A stretch of 64,000 nt of DNA, from NCBI GenBank assembly GCA_009602735.1, contig WELA01002708.1, positions 1-64,000 of the forward strand, in the 5' to 3' direction. A program made the translations under genes and the position numbers. The DNA comes from Mesotaenium endlicherianum. Its lineage: Eukaryota > Streptophyta > Zygnematophyceae > Zygnematales > Mesotaeniaceae. Under the pieces are notes generated by a model. It was not told the origin of the DNA. It was given only the letters and a program-made list of their open reading frames with translations, and did not search any database. Positions 1 through 7,720 of this stretch are shown piece by piece; position 1 is the first letter of the stretch; each line of letters begins with the position of its first letter.

Positions 1-103
1 GTAGGAAAATAAACAAGCTATACCACCAATGCCTTGATATTGGACGTATAGCTGCTTAAATTTTTACCGAACCATTGATTAATATAAAAATCTGCAAATC
101 AAA

Positions 104-1615
104 TCAGAGATCAGAAATGTTTAGATGTTGTAATGCATCAATGACTACGCGGCGGATATCTGATAAAAGGTTATCCGCCGCGTTGTATTTGGTAATGTTG
201 ATGATATCAGGATTACCTTCCTTGAAATATTCAAGTCCTTTTTCTGCGCCAGTGGTTAAAAATTCTAGTGTGCGGATGGTATAGGTTTTTTCCGGGTGAA
301 TGGTTTTTTTGTTGATCTGCCAATTGTTATCCTGGTAAACCAGGGTTTTACTCCTTTGCAGAAAGCCGCCCAGGTCCAGGCGATCATTGTTGCTTTGCAA
401 TATCTTCAATAACAGGCTTCCTTTCATTTGTACATCGCATACCACACCGCCAAAAGGTAATATCCGTACAATATCCATTTCATTGATGGGGCCCTGCACC
501 ATATCATCGATGCGGATGGAACCACTGTTTAAAATAGCGGCATCTGCATGCGGTTGAGACAATAACATACTTTCCGTAATGAGGGTACCCAGGTTGGTTT
601 GGTGATAACGGATGGCCGATTCCAGTCCATTCAGCGGTGTGGTAACAACAGCCAACTGGTGTGTGGGATTGATGCCATTTTTGATATACGAGTTGTATAT
701 CCTGTCTTCCCATTTTTTTACCTGCGCTATTGCAGCGGTATCGGCTGTGATGCTGCTGTCGAGCGCTATCAGCGTGCTTTGTATCTGCAGGTTGCCATTG
801 CCGTCTTTATAAATCAGGTGTTTGTAAATTGTTTTGGCGTTGGCATCCGCTTTGGCTACAAAGCGGTCTTCTACGGGTACGTACATGTGCTGGTGTTCAT
901 GTCCGCCCAGGATACCCCTGATGGCAGGCAGTTGCCTGAGCAGGGTACTATCGGCCTTATAAGATAAATGGGTAAGTCCGAGTATGCAATTCACCTGCTG
1001 ATCCGTTAAGGCCGCGATCTCGCGCGATACGGCTGCATCGGGCGATTCATACTGAACAAAATGCTGCTGGTTGGCATCAATGGTAAGTGCGAAGAACCCG
1101 ATGCGAAGGTTGCTGAGTGGCGACCATACGATGTGTTGCACAAAAGGCACTTGCAAACCATGTAGGTTTTTATAAAAAGGAGATAGCTTATTCAGGCTGT
1201 CTTTGTACTGCACATTGGAACTGATCCAAAGGAATTGTGATTCGTTGATCCTTTTTTGCAAAGCCGTATAGGGAATATCGAATTCATGGTTACCGAATGT
1301 AGCCATGTCAATACCCACGGTATTCATCAGGTCTACCATTTGAGCGCCATTCACACGTTCGCCGTTTAGCTTGGCGGTGCCCATCACAGAGGGACTTAAA
1401 AAATCGCCAGCTAATACAGCGAGGGTGGGGTATTTTTTCCTGGCATCGGCGATCACAGATGCTACGCGGGGCATGCCGCCTTTACGGCCGCCTTCGAGCG
1501 GACCGATCTCATACACATCATTGAGTTGAATGATACAGGCTGTATCTGTTGATACCTGCGCTTGACCTTTGATGAAAAAGGATAAGAATAGCACACTGAT
1601 GAGCAATTGTTTCAT
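104..1615 (-). CDS. Secreted 5'-nucleotidase / metallophosphatase (UshA-like)
   Basis: Probably hydrolyses nucleotides or related phosphate esters outside the cytoplasm. The 503-aa product begins with a Sec signal peptide (MKQLLISVLFL, cleavage likely after GQAQ). A metallophosphoesterase domain follows: QLNDVYEI near the mature N-terminus, GNHEFD at about residues 108-113 and GGHEH further on, all metal-ligand motifs. The C-terminal half, with LNSGSIR, fits the 5'-nucleotidase C-terminal domain. I start at Met 1615 because the longer in-frame reading to 1684 adds 23 hydrophilic residues before the signal peptide and would run into cutC. It is downstream of cutC on the same strand and may be co-transcribed. 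Family assignment is firm; the substrate is not known. Confidence 0.85.
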   Translation of the reverse strand: MKQLLISVLFLSFFIKGQAQVSTDTACIIQLNDVYEIGPLEGGRKGGMPRVASVIADARKKYPTLAVLAGDFLSPSVMGTAKLNGERVNGAQMVDLMNTVGIDMATFGNHEFDIPYTALQKRINESQFLWISSNVQYKDSLNKLSPFYKNLHGLQVPFVQHIVWSPLSNLRIGFFALTIDANQQHFVQYESPDAAVSREIAALTDQQVNCILGLTHLSYKADSTLLRQLPAIRGILGGHEHQHMYVPVEDRFVAKADANAKTIYKHLIYKDGNGNLQIQSTLIALDSSITADTAAIAQVKKWEDRIYNSYIKNGINPTHQLAVVTTPLNGLESAIRYHQTNLGTLITESMLLSQPHADAAILNSGSIRIDDMVQGPINEMDIVRILPFGGVVCDVQMKGSLLLKILQSNNDRLDLGGFLQRSKTLVYQDNNWQINKKTIHPEKTYTIRTLEFLTTGAEKGLEYFKEGNPDIINITKYNAADNLLSDIRRVVIDALQHLNISDL

Positions 1616-1680
1616 GCAGTTGATTTCTATCTTAAATGTACTGATATTATCAGAACCATTGCAATGCCGCTCCCTGATGT

Positions 1681-2388
1681 TCACAAAGCAGCCAGCATTT
1701 TTTTGATCTCTGTAGTATCTACGATCGTGTTCTGCAAATTTTCCTGCATGCTTTTAGTTTGAAATTGCATGCCGGAAGGAGTCAACATCCTTGCGGATGA
1801 ATGTAATTCCATTGCACCGGTAAAATCGGCCAGGGCTTTGATGTTGCTGCTGCGCACACCACTACCGGGCATGATGATGATGCGGTCATCTGCTTTTTCT
1901 ACCAACTGTTTGATCAACTCGCGGCCATCCCAGGCATTGGGTACCTGTCCGCTCGTTAAGATGCGATTGCATCCGCATGCAATGATGTCTTCCAAAGCCT
2001 GCAAAGGATGAGCAGCACGATCGAATGCCCGGTGAAAAGTAACTTCCATCGGGTAAGCCAGGTCAACCAGTTTTTTTGTCCGCTCTTTATCGATGCTTCC
2101 GTCTGCATGCAATAAACCAATCACCACTCCGTCAAAGCCCAACTCTTTACAGAGTTGTACATCTTTGCAGATCACTTCGTATTCAGCATCGCTGTATAAA
2201 AAATCACCGCCACGCGGACGAATGATCGGAAAAACAGGAATGGAAATTTTTTCTCTTACTGTTTTCAAAGTGCCATAAGAGGGTGTAGTACCTCCATCGT
2301 ATGGGTTCTCGCATAATTCAAGGCGGTGTGCGCCGGCTGCAGCGGCCAGTAAAGCAGATTGAATATTAAAGACAGCGATTTCAAGCAT
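1681..2388 (-). CDS. cutC: CutC family protein
   Basis: TIM-barrel protein of the CutC family, historically called copper homeostasis although the biochemical role is unsettled. The 235-aa product carries the family signature near its start (AAAAGAHRLELCENPYDGGTTPS), then the IRPRGGDFLYSD and MPGSGVRSSN segments, and is close to the usual length of about 240. It is soluble with no signal peptide. It lies just upstream of the phosphatase gene, about 65 bp before that gene's chosen start, and downstream of a repeat-rich gap. The family call rests on clear motifs; the function is only what is known of the family. Confidence 0.9.
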   Translation of the reverse strand: MLEIAVFNIQSALLAAAAGAHRLELCENPYDGGTTPSYGTLKTVREKISIPVFPIIRPRGGDFLYSDAEYEVICKDVQLCKELGFDGVVIGLLHADGSIDKERTKKLVDLAYPMEVTFHRAFDRAAHPLQALEDIIACGCNRILTSGQVPNAWDGRELIKQLVEKADDRIIIMPGSGVRSSNIKALADFTGAMELHSSARMLTPSGMQFQTKSMQENLQNTIVDTTEIKKMLAAL

Positions 2389-2406
2389 GAAGGAGTTGTT
2401 AGATGT

Positions 2407-2465
2407 CAGTTGTTAGTTGTTAGAGATTGCCAAGATAAACAAGTTCTTCTAACAACTAACAACTG
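2407..2465. repeat. Inverted repeat built of TTAGTTG units
   Basis: Arms 2407-2424 and 2448-2465 are perfect 18-bp inverted copies separated by 23 bp. Each arm is made of the short unit TTAGTTG/CAACTAA repeated in tandem. It fills most of the gap between cutC and the small secreted protein upstream. There is no T-run on either side, so it is not a typical terminator. It could be a dispersed REP-like element or a processing hairpin. Confidence 0.75.
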
Positions 2466-2483
2466 GCAACTAACATCTCACTG

Positions 2484-2801
2484 CTACTGGCTCAATTTTA
2501 TTTCACCAACATCAACAGTACCTCCATCGGTTACTTGAATTCCGTCTTTTGACGTATTTTTGAAGGGAGGTTTGGCTTCGATAATGAGTTTGTAAAGCCC
2601 GGGCTTTACATCGGCAATTTCGAATGCACCTTGACTTACATTAGCCTTGAGCGTATCTGTAGCAGATAAAACCCAGGCTCTTACACCCGCTTCGGGTGGG
2701 GCGACCGTTCCTTTAACGGTTCCGCCAAAGAATGGCTTAAAAGCAAATAATCCGGCTGTGATCACAGCGATGGCCAACAGGCTCAGTTTTTTGTTTTTCA
2801 T
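2484..2801 (-). CDS. Small secreted carboxypeptidase-regulatory-like domain protein
   Basis: Function unknown. The 105-aa product starts with a lysine-rich, then hydrophobic signal or anchor segment (MKNKKLSLLAIAVITAGL). The rest is a single beta-sandwich of the CarboxypepD_reg/Cna-B-like type: GTVKGTVAPPEAG, then FEIADVKPGLYKLIIEA and a closing VDVGEIKL strand. The start is Met 2801, not the upstream Met 2843, because that puts the signal peptide at the N-terminus. It is transcribed toward cutC but separated by an inverted repeat. Similar one-domain secreted proteins are common in Bacteroidota. Confidence 0.7.
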   Translation of the reverse strand: MKNKKLSLLAIAVITAGLFAFKPFFGGTVKGTVAPPEAGVRAWVLSATDTLKANVSQGAFEIADVKPGLYKLIIEAKPPFKNTSKDGIQVTDGGTVDVGEIKLSQ

Positions 2802-2973
2802 GGCGTGGTAAATTTTTGGATGACAAAGGGATATATAGCCCAACTATCATGCCGCCGGAGGAAGCAATTTGATAAAAAAAATAAAAAAATAATGCTCGTA
2901 TATTCTGATTGTGGTATATGTTTTGAAGCGCTACCCGCGAAATGTTAGACCTGGAAGGGTCTTTCGCATAAAA

Positions 2974-4365
2974 ATGGAAATTATGGTTACAGTAGTCATT
3001 CCTGCTTTGAATGAGGCAAATACAATCCGGCAGGTAATTCAATTTTGTAAACAAGAGCGGCATGTAGATGAAGTGATCGTGATAGACGATACTTCAGAAG
3101 ATGATACTGCTGAAATTGCAAAAGAAGCTGGCGCTATTGTGTTGAAAAGTGCGGCAAGAGGAAAAGGCATCTCCATGAAAGAAGGTGTTGATGCCGCGAA
3201 ACATGAGATCATTGTGTTCCTGGATGGCGACATTGATCCTTATCCCATTGATACCATTGATGCATTGACCGCTCCGCTGATTGCAGATGAAGCCGATTTT
3301 GTAAAGGGTGGTTTTAGTCGCAATGCAGGCAGGGTTACCGAGTTGGTAGCAAAGCCCTTGCTGGCTATTTTTTTTCCTGCTCTGTCGTCTTTTGCCCAGC
3401 CACTGAGCGGTATGATCGCAGGAAAAAAACAGTTCTTTAAAAAACTGGAGTTCTTCAATGATTATGGAGTGGATATTGGCATATTACTCGATATGTACCT
3501 GATGAAAGCGAGGATACAGGAAGTAAACATCGGTTACATCGAGAACAAGAGTAAGTCATGGGAAGGACTTGGCAAGATGAGTAAGGAAGTGGCCAAGGCC
3601 ATCATCAGCAAAGCCAGGGAAGAAGACAGTTCCGCAACGGCTACAAGCCAGGATGTGGCTACGATTGAAGAGATCAACAATGCAATGCATGAGGCATTAC
3701 AGGAAAATCTTGCTGAGCACAAACGCCTGGCTGTATTCGACGTGGATGATACGGTGCTGACCGACCGTTTCATTGATGTTTGTGCGCGGGAATATGGTTT
3801 CACAGCGAAACTTGAGGACCTCCGGCAGCATGAAAAAGATCCTTTAATCCTCACAAAACGTATAGGCTTGCTGTTGAAAGGAATAAGCATGGACGCTTTA
3901 TTGAATACAATTCATGGCATAAAAATGGTTGAAGATTTCAAGGAAACTGTCCGGGGGTTGAAAGAGAAGGGGTACCTGGTTGGGCTCATTAGTCACGGCT
4001 ACACCCTTGTTACCAATTATATAATAAAGAATGTGGATGCGGATTTCGCCGTTGCCAACCAGTTGGAATTCTTCGAGGGAAAAGCAACAGGCGAGGTGAA
4101 TATGCCATCGAGTTATTTCGCTTCTCCGGACAGTGTATGCGGACATGCATTTTGTAAAACCAACGCGTTGCAGTATGTGTGTGAGAAATTTAATGTGCAG
4201 TTCCGTAATTGCATCGCGGTGGGAGATAGTGTGGATGATCTATGCATGATCGGGCATGCCGGAATGGGAGTGGCTTTCTGTGCGAAGGAAAAGCTGCTGG
4301 AAAAAGTAGCGGCGAAAGTCATCCGGGAAAAGAGTTTCAGGTCATTATTCGAGTTCGTAAAATAA
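2974..4365 (+). CDS. Fused GT2/GpgS-like glycosyltransferase and SerB-like HAD phosphatase
   Basis: Likely a two-step enzyme of 463 aa. Residues 1 to about 225 are a nucleotide-sugar glycosyltransferase: VVIPALNEANTI at the N-terminus, the metal motif DGD, and a GRVTELVAKPLL block that resembles glucosyl-3-phosphoglycerate synthases. Residues about 248-463 are a HAD phosphatase of the phosphoserine phosphatase type, with DVDDT at 256-260 (nucleophile D256) and VGDSVDD near the end. Synthase and phosphatase in one chain would let a phosphorylated glycosyl-glycerate be made and dephosphorylated to a compatible solute, as in known fused mannosylglycerate enzymes. That product is inference. The start at Met 2974 places the Rossmann strand at the N-terminus. 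A stress protein gene follows. Confidence 0.75.
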   Translation: MEIMVTVVIPALNEANTIRQVIQFCKQERHVDEVIVIDDTSEDDTAEIAKEAGAIVLKSAARGKGISMKEGVDAAKHEIIVFLDGDIDPYPIDTIDALTAPLIADEADFVKGGFSRNAGRVTELVAKPLLAIFFPALSSFAQPLSGMIAGKKQFFKKLEFFNDYGVDIGILLDMYLMKARIQEVNIGYIENKSKSWEGLGKMSKEVAKAIISKAREEDSSATATSQDVATIEEINNAMHEALQENLAEHKRLAVFDVDDTVLTDRFIDVCAREYGFTAKLEDLRQHEKDPLILTKRIGLLLKGISMDALLNTIHGIKMVEDFKETVRGLKEKGYLVGLISHGYTLVTNYIIKNVDADFAVANQLEFFEGKATGEVNMPSSYFASPDSVCGHAFCKTNALQYVCEKFNVQFRNCIAVGDSVDDLCMIGHAGMGVAFCAKEKLLEKVAAKVIREKSFRSLFEFVK

Positions 4366-4400
4366 CAAACAACTATTTCATCACCCTTAAAAACTACCTT

Positions 4401-5186
4401 ATGACAAACAGTCTGTATAACATACTCGTGCCGGTAGATTTTACCAGCAAGAACGAGTGGGCTATTGCCAAGGCCATTGAACTTTCCAATTCATTGCACT
4501 GCAATGTTCATTTGGTGCATGTGCTGAATGGCGACGAACCAAAGCTGGCCGGTGAGCGTCTGTTGACGATGAAGGAGCATTACAAGGACCATCTATGCGG
4601 AGAAGGTAGTATGGAGATCAGTATGCTTCATGGAAATCCGTATCAGCAATTATCGGATTACATCACGCATTTCCAGATGGATCTGGTGATCGTAGGGTTG
4701 TCGCGATTCAATTTTTTTGAACGGGTATTGTCTTCTGTTTCCATCAGCCGCTTATCCCGCAAGGCGAATGTGCCGGTATTGGCGGTAAGGGCGAGTGGAT
4801 TGGTGCACCACTTCAAGAAAATCATATTACCGTTGAATGACCATATTCCTTTGAGTCGTATCAAGCTGGCCGCTTTGCTGGGAAGACATTTTAAATCTAC
4901 CATCTACCTGGTATCGCTCCGGAAAAAGAGCACAGGCGAATACAACCTGCCGGTACTGAACGAAACACTGAATGTGATCCAGAGCATCACTACCATACCA
5001 GTGCAATCGATCATACTGGAAGGAAAAAACCTGGCTACCAGCACGCTTAATTTTGCCGGCAGGATCAATGCCGACCTGATCATGATCAATCCGATCAAGG
5101 ATTTCTGCATGCCGGGATTCTGGAACAGGCTTACCAGGAAATTAATGTCTTATCATTCAAGGATGCCGGTACTGACGATGGATTAA
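4401..5186 (+). CDS. Universal stress protein, two UspA domains
   Basis: Cytoplasmic stress protein of 261 aa with two UspA folds in tandem. The first (about 1-150) begins YNILVPVDFTSKNEWAIAKA and contains DLVIVGLSRF followed by a VPVLAV strand. The second (about 155-261) begins FKKIILPLNDHIPLSRI, contains DLIMINPIK and ends in MPVLTMD. Neither copy shows a strong GxxG(x9)GS ATP-binding signature, so nucleotide binding is doubtful. The start is Met 4401; an in-frame reading from 4242 would overlap the upstream gene's 3' end. Its position 35 bp after the glycosyltransferase-phosphatase suggests a shared stress-related unit (inference). Confidence 0.88.
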   Translation: MTNSLYNILVPVDFTSKNEWAIAKAIELSNSLHCNVHLVHVLNGDEPKLAGERLLTMKEHYKDHLCGEGSMEISMLHGNPYQQLSDYITHFQMDLVIVGLSRFNFFERVLSSVSISRLSRKANVPVLAVRASGLVHHFKKIILPLNDHIPLSRIKLAALLGRHFKSTIYLVSLRKKSTGEYNLPVLNETLNVIQSITTIPVQSIILEGKNLATSTLNFAGRINADLIMINPIKDFCMPGFWNRLTRKLMSYHSRMPVLTMD

Positions 5187-5197
5187 GCCACACAGTA

Positions 5198-6214
5198 TTA
5201 TAAAATATACTTGCCGTCTACCAGGAAATTCTTGTCATCTGCATAACATACGGCGAAATTGAATCCTTTCTGGATACAATAGCCGCCGTATTCACCGCGC
5301 TTGTTGATGGCAATGAATCCAACCTGTATCTCTTTGGCTTTGGCTCCTTTGATCCTGATGATGCGTTCTACTGCTTTCTTGCAGGCGTTTTCGGGAGACA
5401 ATCCCTGGCGCATCAATTCAACTACGAGGTGGGTGCCGCAAATACGTATCACGTCTTCACCCTGGCCGGTGGCCGTGGCGGCGCCTACTTCGTTATCAAC
5501 ATACAATCCTGCACCAATGATGGGAGAGTCGCCCAGGCGGCCTCTCATTTTAAAAGCCATGCCACTAGTGGTACAGCTGCCGCTGAGGTTGCCTTCTGCG
5601 TCCATGGCTACCATGCCAATGGTATCGTGGTTCCAGTCGCCATTTTCCAAACGAGTGAGTATGGCTGCAGTGGATTTTTTTGAATTTTCAATGTTGATGA
5701 CGGGCTTGTATTCGCTTTTCTTCAACCAGTTTTCATAAGATTTTTTAGCATCATCGGAAAGCTTATCAGGTTCCAGCGGAAAACCTTCGGCAACAGCAAA
5801 TTGTTGTGCGCCTTCGCCTACCAGCATTACATGCGGTGTTTTTTCCATTACACGCCTTGCTACGGAGATGGGATGTTTGATACGCTCGAGAAAAGCAACA
5901 CTGCCGCAGTTGGCGTGTTCATCCATGATACACGCATCGAGGGTCACATGTCCGTCGCGGTCGGGGTTTGCACCCAACCCTACGCAGCAATTCAAAGATG
6001 ATTCCGTTACCATTACGCCTTGTTCTACGGCATCAAGCGCACGGCCTCCATTGCGCAATACTTTCCAGGCGGCTTTATTGGCTTCGATACCTGCATCCCA
6101 GGTAGAGATCACGATGGGCTTACGCGAAGCGGTGGGCATACTACGGAAGGATGAAAATGAAAAAGCAGAGAGTCCGAGTGAACCCAATTGCAAAAAACGT
6201 CTTCTATGTAACAT
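5198..6214 (-). CDS. N4-(beta-N-acetylglucosaminyl)-L-asparaginase family, Tat-exported
   Basis: Ntn-hydrolase that cleaves the GlcNAc-Asn bond or isoaspartyl/asparagine substrates. The 338-aa precursor opens with a Tat-type signal (RRRFLQLGSLGLSAFSF). The autoprocessing site is in NHDTIGMVAMD, making Thr198 the expected new N-terminal nucleophile of the beta subunit; the GRLGDSPIIGAGLY block is the family's substrate loop. Length is normal. It is the last gene of a minus-strand unit with a small protein (14-bp gap), a sugar kinase and a LacI regulator, which favours a role in recovering GlcNAc from glycoasparagine. The family call is strong; substrate preference is inference from context. 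Confidence 0.88.
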   Translation of the reverse strand: MLHRRRFLQLGSLGLSAFSFSSFRSMPTASRKPIVISTWDAGIEANKAAWKVLRNGGRALDAVEQGVMVTESSLNCCVGLGANPDRDGHVTLDACIMDEHANCGSVAFLERIKHPISVARRVMEKTPHVMLVGEGAQQFAVAEGFPLEPDKLSDDAKKSYENWLKKSEYKPVINIENSKKSTAAILTRLENGDWNHDTIGMVAMDAEGNLSGSCTTSGMAFKMRGRLGDSPIIGAGLYVDNEVGAATATGQGEDVIRICGTHLVVELMRQGLSPENACKKAVERIIRIKGAKAKEIQVGFIAINKRGEYGGYCIQKGFNFAVCYADDKNFLVDGKYIL

Positions 6215-6228
6215 GATAAAGGGATGTA

Positions 6229-6534
6229 TTAGTGATGCACTTTTAATTTTTGGATCATGCTGTCGCTGATGGGATCTGCATAAACGCCATAAGCGCTTAC
6301 CAGCACACCTTTCATTGTAGCGTCTTTCGATTCGATGAGATAAAGAATACTGGAATCATCGGGATTGGTAAAACCTTCAAACCGGTAAAACTCAACAATT
6401 TCAAATTGAGAAGGGTTGAGGCTGGCGCCTGTGTTTTTGCATTTCAACGCATCGAATTCCAGGTTGAAATCGGTAGTGTATCCTCTTTTTTTAGCATCAT
6501 TCAATGCTTCCACGAGGGTGTCGTAAGCAGGCAT
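6229..6534 (-). CDS. Small conserved Bacteroidota protein (often mislabelled PRPP synthetase)
   Basis: A 101-aa soluble protein starting MPAYDTLVEALNDAKKRGYT, with FYRFEGFTNPDDSS in the middle and GVLVSAYGVYAD near the end. As I recall, such short proteins are widespread in Bacteroidota and are sometimes labelled phosphoribosylpyrophosphate synthetase. It is about one third of that enzyme's length and shows no PRPP-binding loop, so I do not accept that label. It lies between the sugar kinase (27-bp gap) and the asparaginase (14-bp gap) on the same strand, so it is probably co-transcribed. Function unknown. Confidence 0.65.
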   Translation of the reverse strand: MPAYDTLVEALNDAKKRGYTTDFNLEFDALKCKNTGASLNPSQFEIVEFYRFEGFTNPDDSSILYLIESKDATMKGVLVSAYGVYADPISDSMIQKLKVHH

Positions 6535-6561
6535 GTGCAGATTTTGCGGAAAGGTACGGAA

Positions 6562-7635
6562 TTATCCCTGCGTTTGCAGGTACGATTTCGATGTTACAAA
6601 ATCACTGAACAATTTTTCTTTCAATAATAGTTGCTGCAACAAAGTTACCTGGTTGACGGCGCGATTGAAATTATGACCTTCGTAGCGGGCGCCGTAATAA
6701 ACATCGTTGTTCAGGTGATCTATGAGGAAGCGGATGGCCTGCATATAGATCATGTATTTACCTGCAAATACGAAATGATCGATTTCTGTTGTCGTCATTT
6801 CATCCTGCATTTCACCCAGGTAGCCGCTGGCGATGGCATAAAAGAATTCATCACGAATGATGATCTTTTCCAGATCAGCCTCTTCTTCACTGGCGGGCGA
6901 AAGGTAGGTGCGCATCATATCGCCCACATCGCTGATGAAATAACCGGGCATCACGGTGTCCAGGTCAATCACGCAAAGCCCTTTGCCTTCTGTATCAAAC
7001 AATACATTGCTGATCTTGGTATCGTGGTGCGTTACACGCAGTTTGAACAATTTTTGTGAAGTATATGTTTCATAAGCTTTCACGATCCCGTGCTGTGACT
7101 GGAGGAAATCGATGAGTTCCCGGCTCTGCCCGATCCTTTGCGGATTGCCCTGTTCAATGGCTTGCTCCAGTTGTTTGTAACGTAAAGTGAGGTTGTGAAA
7201 ATCACGGATGGTCATGTGCAGGGATGATGTATCGAAATCTCTCAACAACCTGGTGAACCGCCCGAATTGTTGTGCAGCTTCAAATGCCAGCTGAGGCGTT
7301 GAAACAGTATCATAGGTTTGCGAAGCGGGGACAAAGGGAAGCAACCGGTAACAATCGTTTTCATACAGTACGTAACCGGCTCCGGTTGTCAAGGTCTTAA
7401 CCGGTTTTACGAAGAGGTAGCCCGGATGGTACGCATCAAAATAATCGGCCAGCGCGCCGATATTCTCACTGATGTGCACAGGATTGCTGAATACCTGGCC
7501 GTTGATCTTTTGTAAAATGTATTCCTGCGTGTCATCCACTACTTTCCAGGTACGGTTGATCAAACCGGTTCCGAAAGGGAGCACCCTGCAATGGGTATCG
7601 GCAAGGCCATATTGTGCTAAAATGGTTGCAAGCAT
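6562..7635 (-). CDS. Aminoglycoside phosphotransferase-fold sugar kinase, N-acetylhexosamine kinase-like
   Basis: A 357-aa cytoplasmic kinase of the APH/choline kinase fold. The N-lobe has FGTGLINRTWKV and YILQKINGQVF; the catalytic loop is THHDTKISNVLF (Asp of HxD plus the metal-binding Asn), and the metal Asp is in CVIDLDTVMPG, as in N-acetylhexosamine 1-kinases. These phosphorylate GlcNAc/GalNAc at C1. Context agrees: a LacI regulator lies upstream, a LacI-type palindrome is in the 85-bp gap, and a glycosylasparaginase downstream could release GlcNAc. Antibiotic modification is unlikely given the neighbours. The fold is certain, the exact sugar is inferred. Confidence 0.75.
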   Translation of the reverse strand: MLATILAQYGLADTHCRVLPFGTGLINRTWKVVDDTQEYILQKINGQVFSNPVHISENIGALADYFDAYHPGYLFVKPVKTLTTGAGYVLYENDCYRLLPFVPASQTYDTVSTPQLAFEAAQQFGRFTRLLRDFDTSSLHMTIRDFHNLTLRYKQLEQAIEQGNPQRIGQSRELIDFLQSQHGIVKAYETYTSQKLFKLRVTHHDTKISNVLFDTEGKGLCVIDLDTVMPGYFISDVGDMMRTYLSPASEEEADLEKIIIRDEFFYAIASGYLGEMQDEMTTTEIDHFVFAGKYMIYMQAIRFLIDHLNNDVYYGARYEGHNFNRAVNQVTLLQQLLLKEKLFSDFVTSKSYLQTQG

Positions 7636-7667
7636 AGTTGTGGGTCAGCTTGATAAAACTGCTGCTT

Positions 7668-7675
7668 CAAAAATA
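7668..7675 (-). promoter_or_regulatory. Candidate -7 box TATTTTTG for the sugar kinase operon
   Basis: The minus strand reads TATTTTTG, a perfect match to the Bacteroidota -7 consensus TAnnTTTG, 32 bp before the kinase ATG. The nearest TTTG upstream is 27 bp away (inside the palindrome), longer than the usual 19-21, so the promoter is not ideal and may need activation. Confidence 0.4.
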
Positions 7676-7702
7676 AAAGGGATTCGTGCAAGAAAACTCA
7701 TT

Positions 7703-7712
7703 CAAACGTTTG
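7703..7712. promoter_or_regulatory. LacI-family operator candidate CAAACGTTTG
   Basis: A perfect 10-bp palindrome with the central CG typical of LacI/GalR operators. It lies in the 85-bp gap between the LacI-type regulator gene and the kinase it probably controls, just upstream of a candidate -7 box. Confidence 0.6.
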
Positions 7713-7720
7713 CGTTATTT

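Noticed and set aside
1-103. Gene at the left edge
   Set aside because: No reading frame with recognisable features; short non-coding stretch after the phosphatase stop.
599-967. Long plus-strand reading frames opposite the phosphatase, and similar frames opposite gyrA, the asparaginase and the eCIS genes
   Set aside because: They lie fully antisense to well-supported genes and show no family motifs.
2407-2465. Rho-independent terminator
   Set aside because: The stem is A+T-rich with a 23-base loop and no following T-run in either direction.
6229-6534. Phosphoribosylpyrophosphate synthetase
   Set aside because: Only 101 residues and no PRPP loop or ATP flag region; the label seems to be a propagated misannotation.
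6562-7635. Aminoglycoside resistance kinase
   Set aside because: The fold matches, but the operon (LacI regulator, glycosylasparaginase) points to sugar metabolism.
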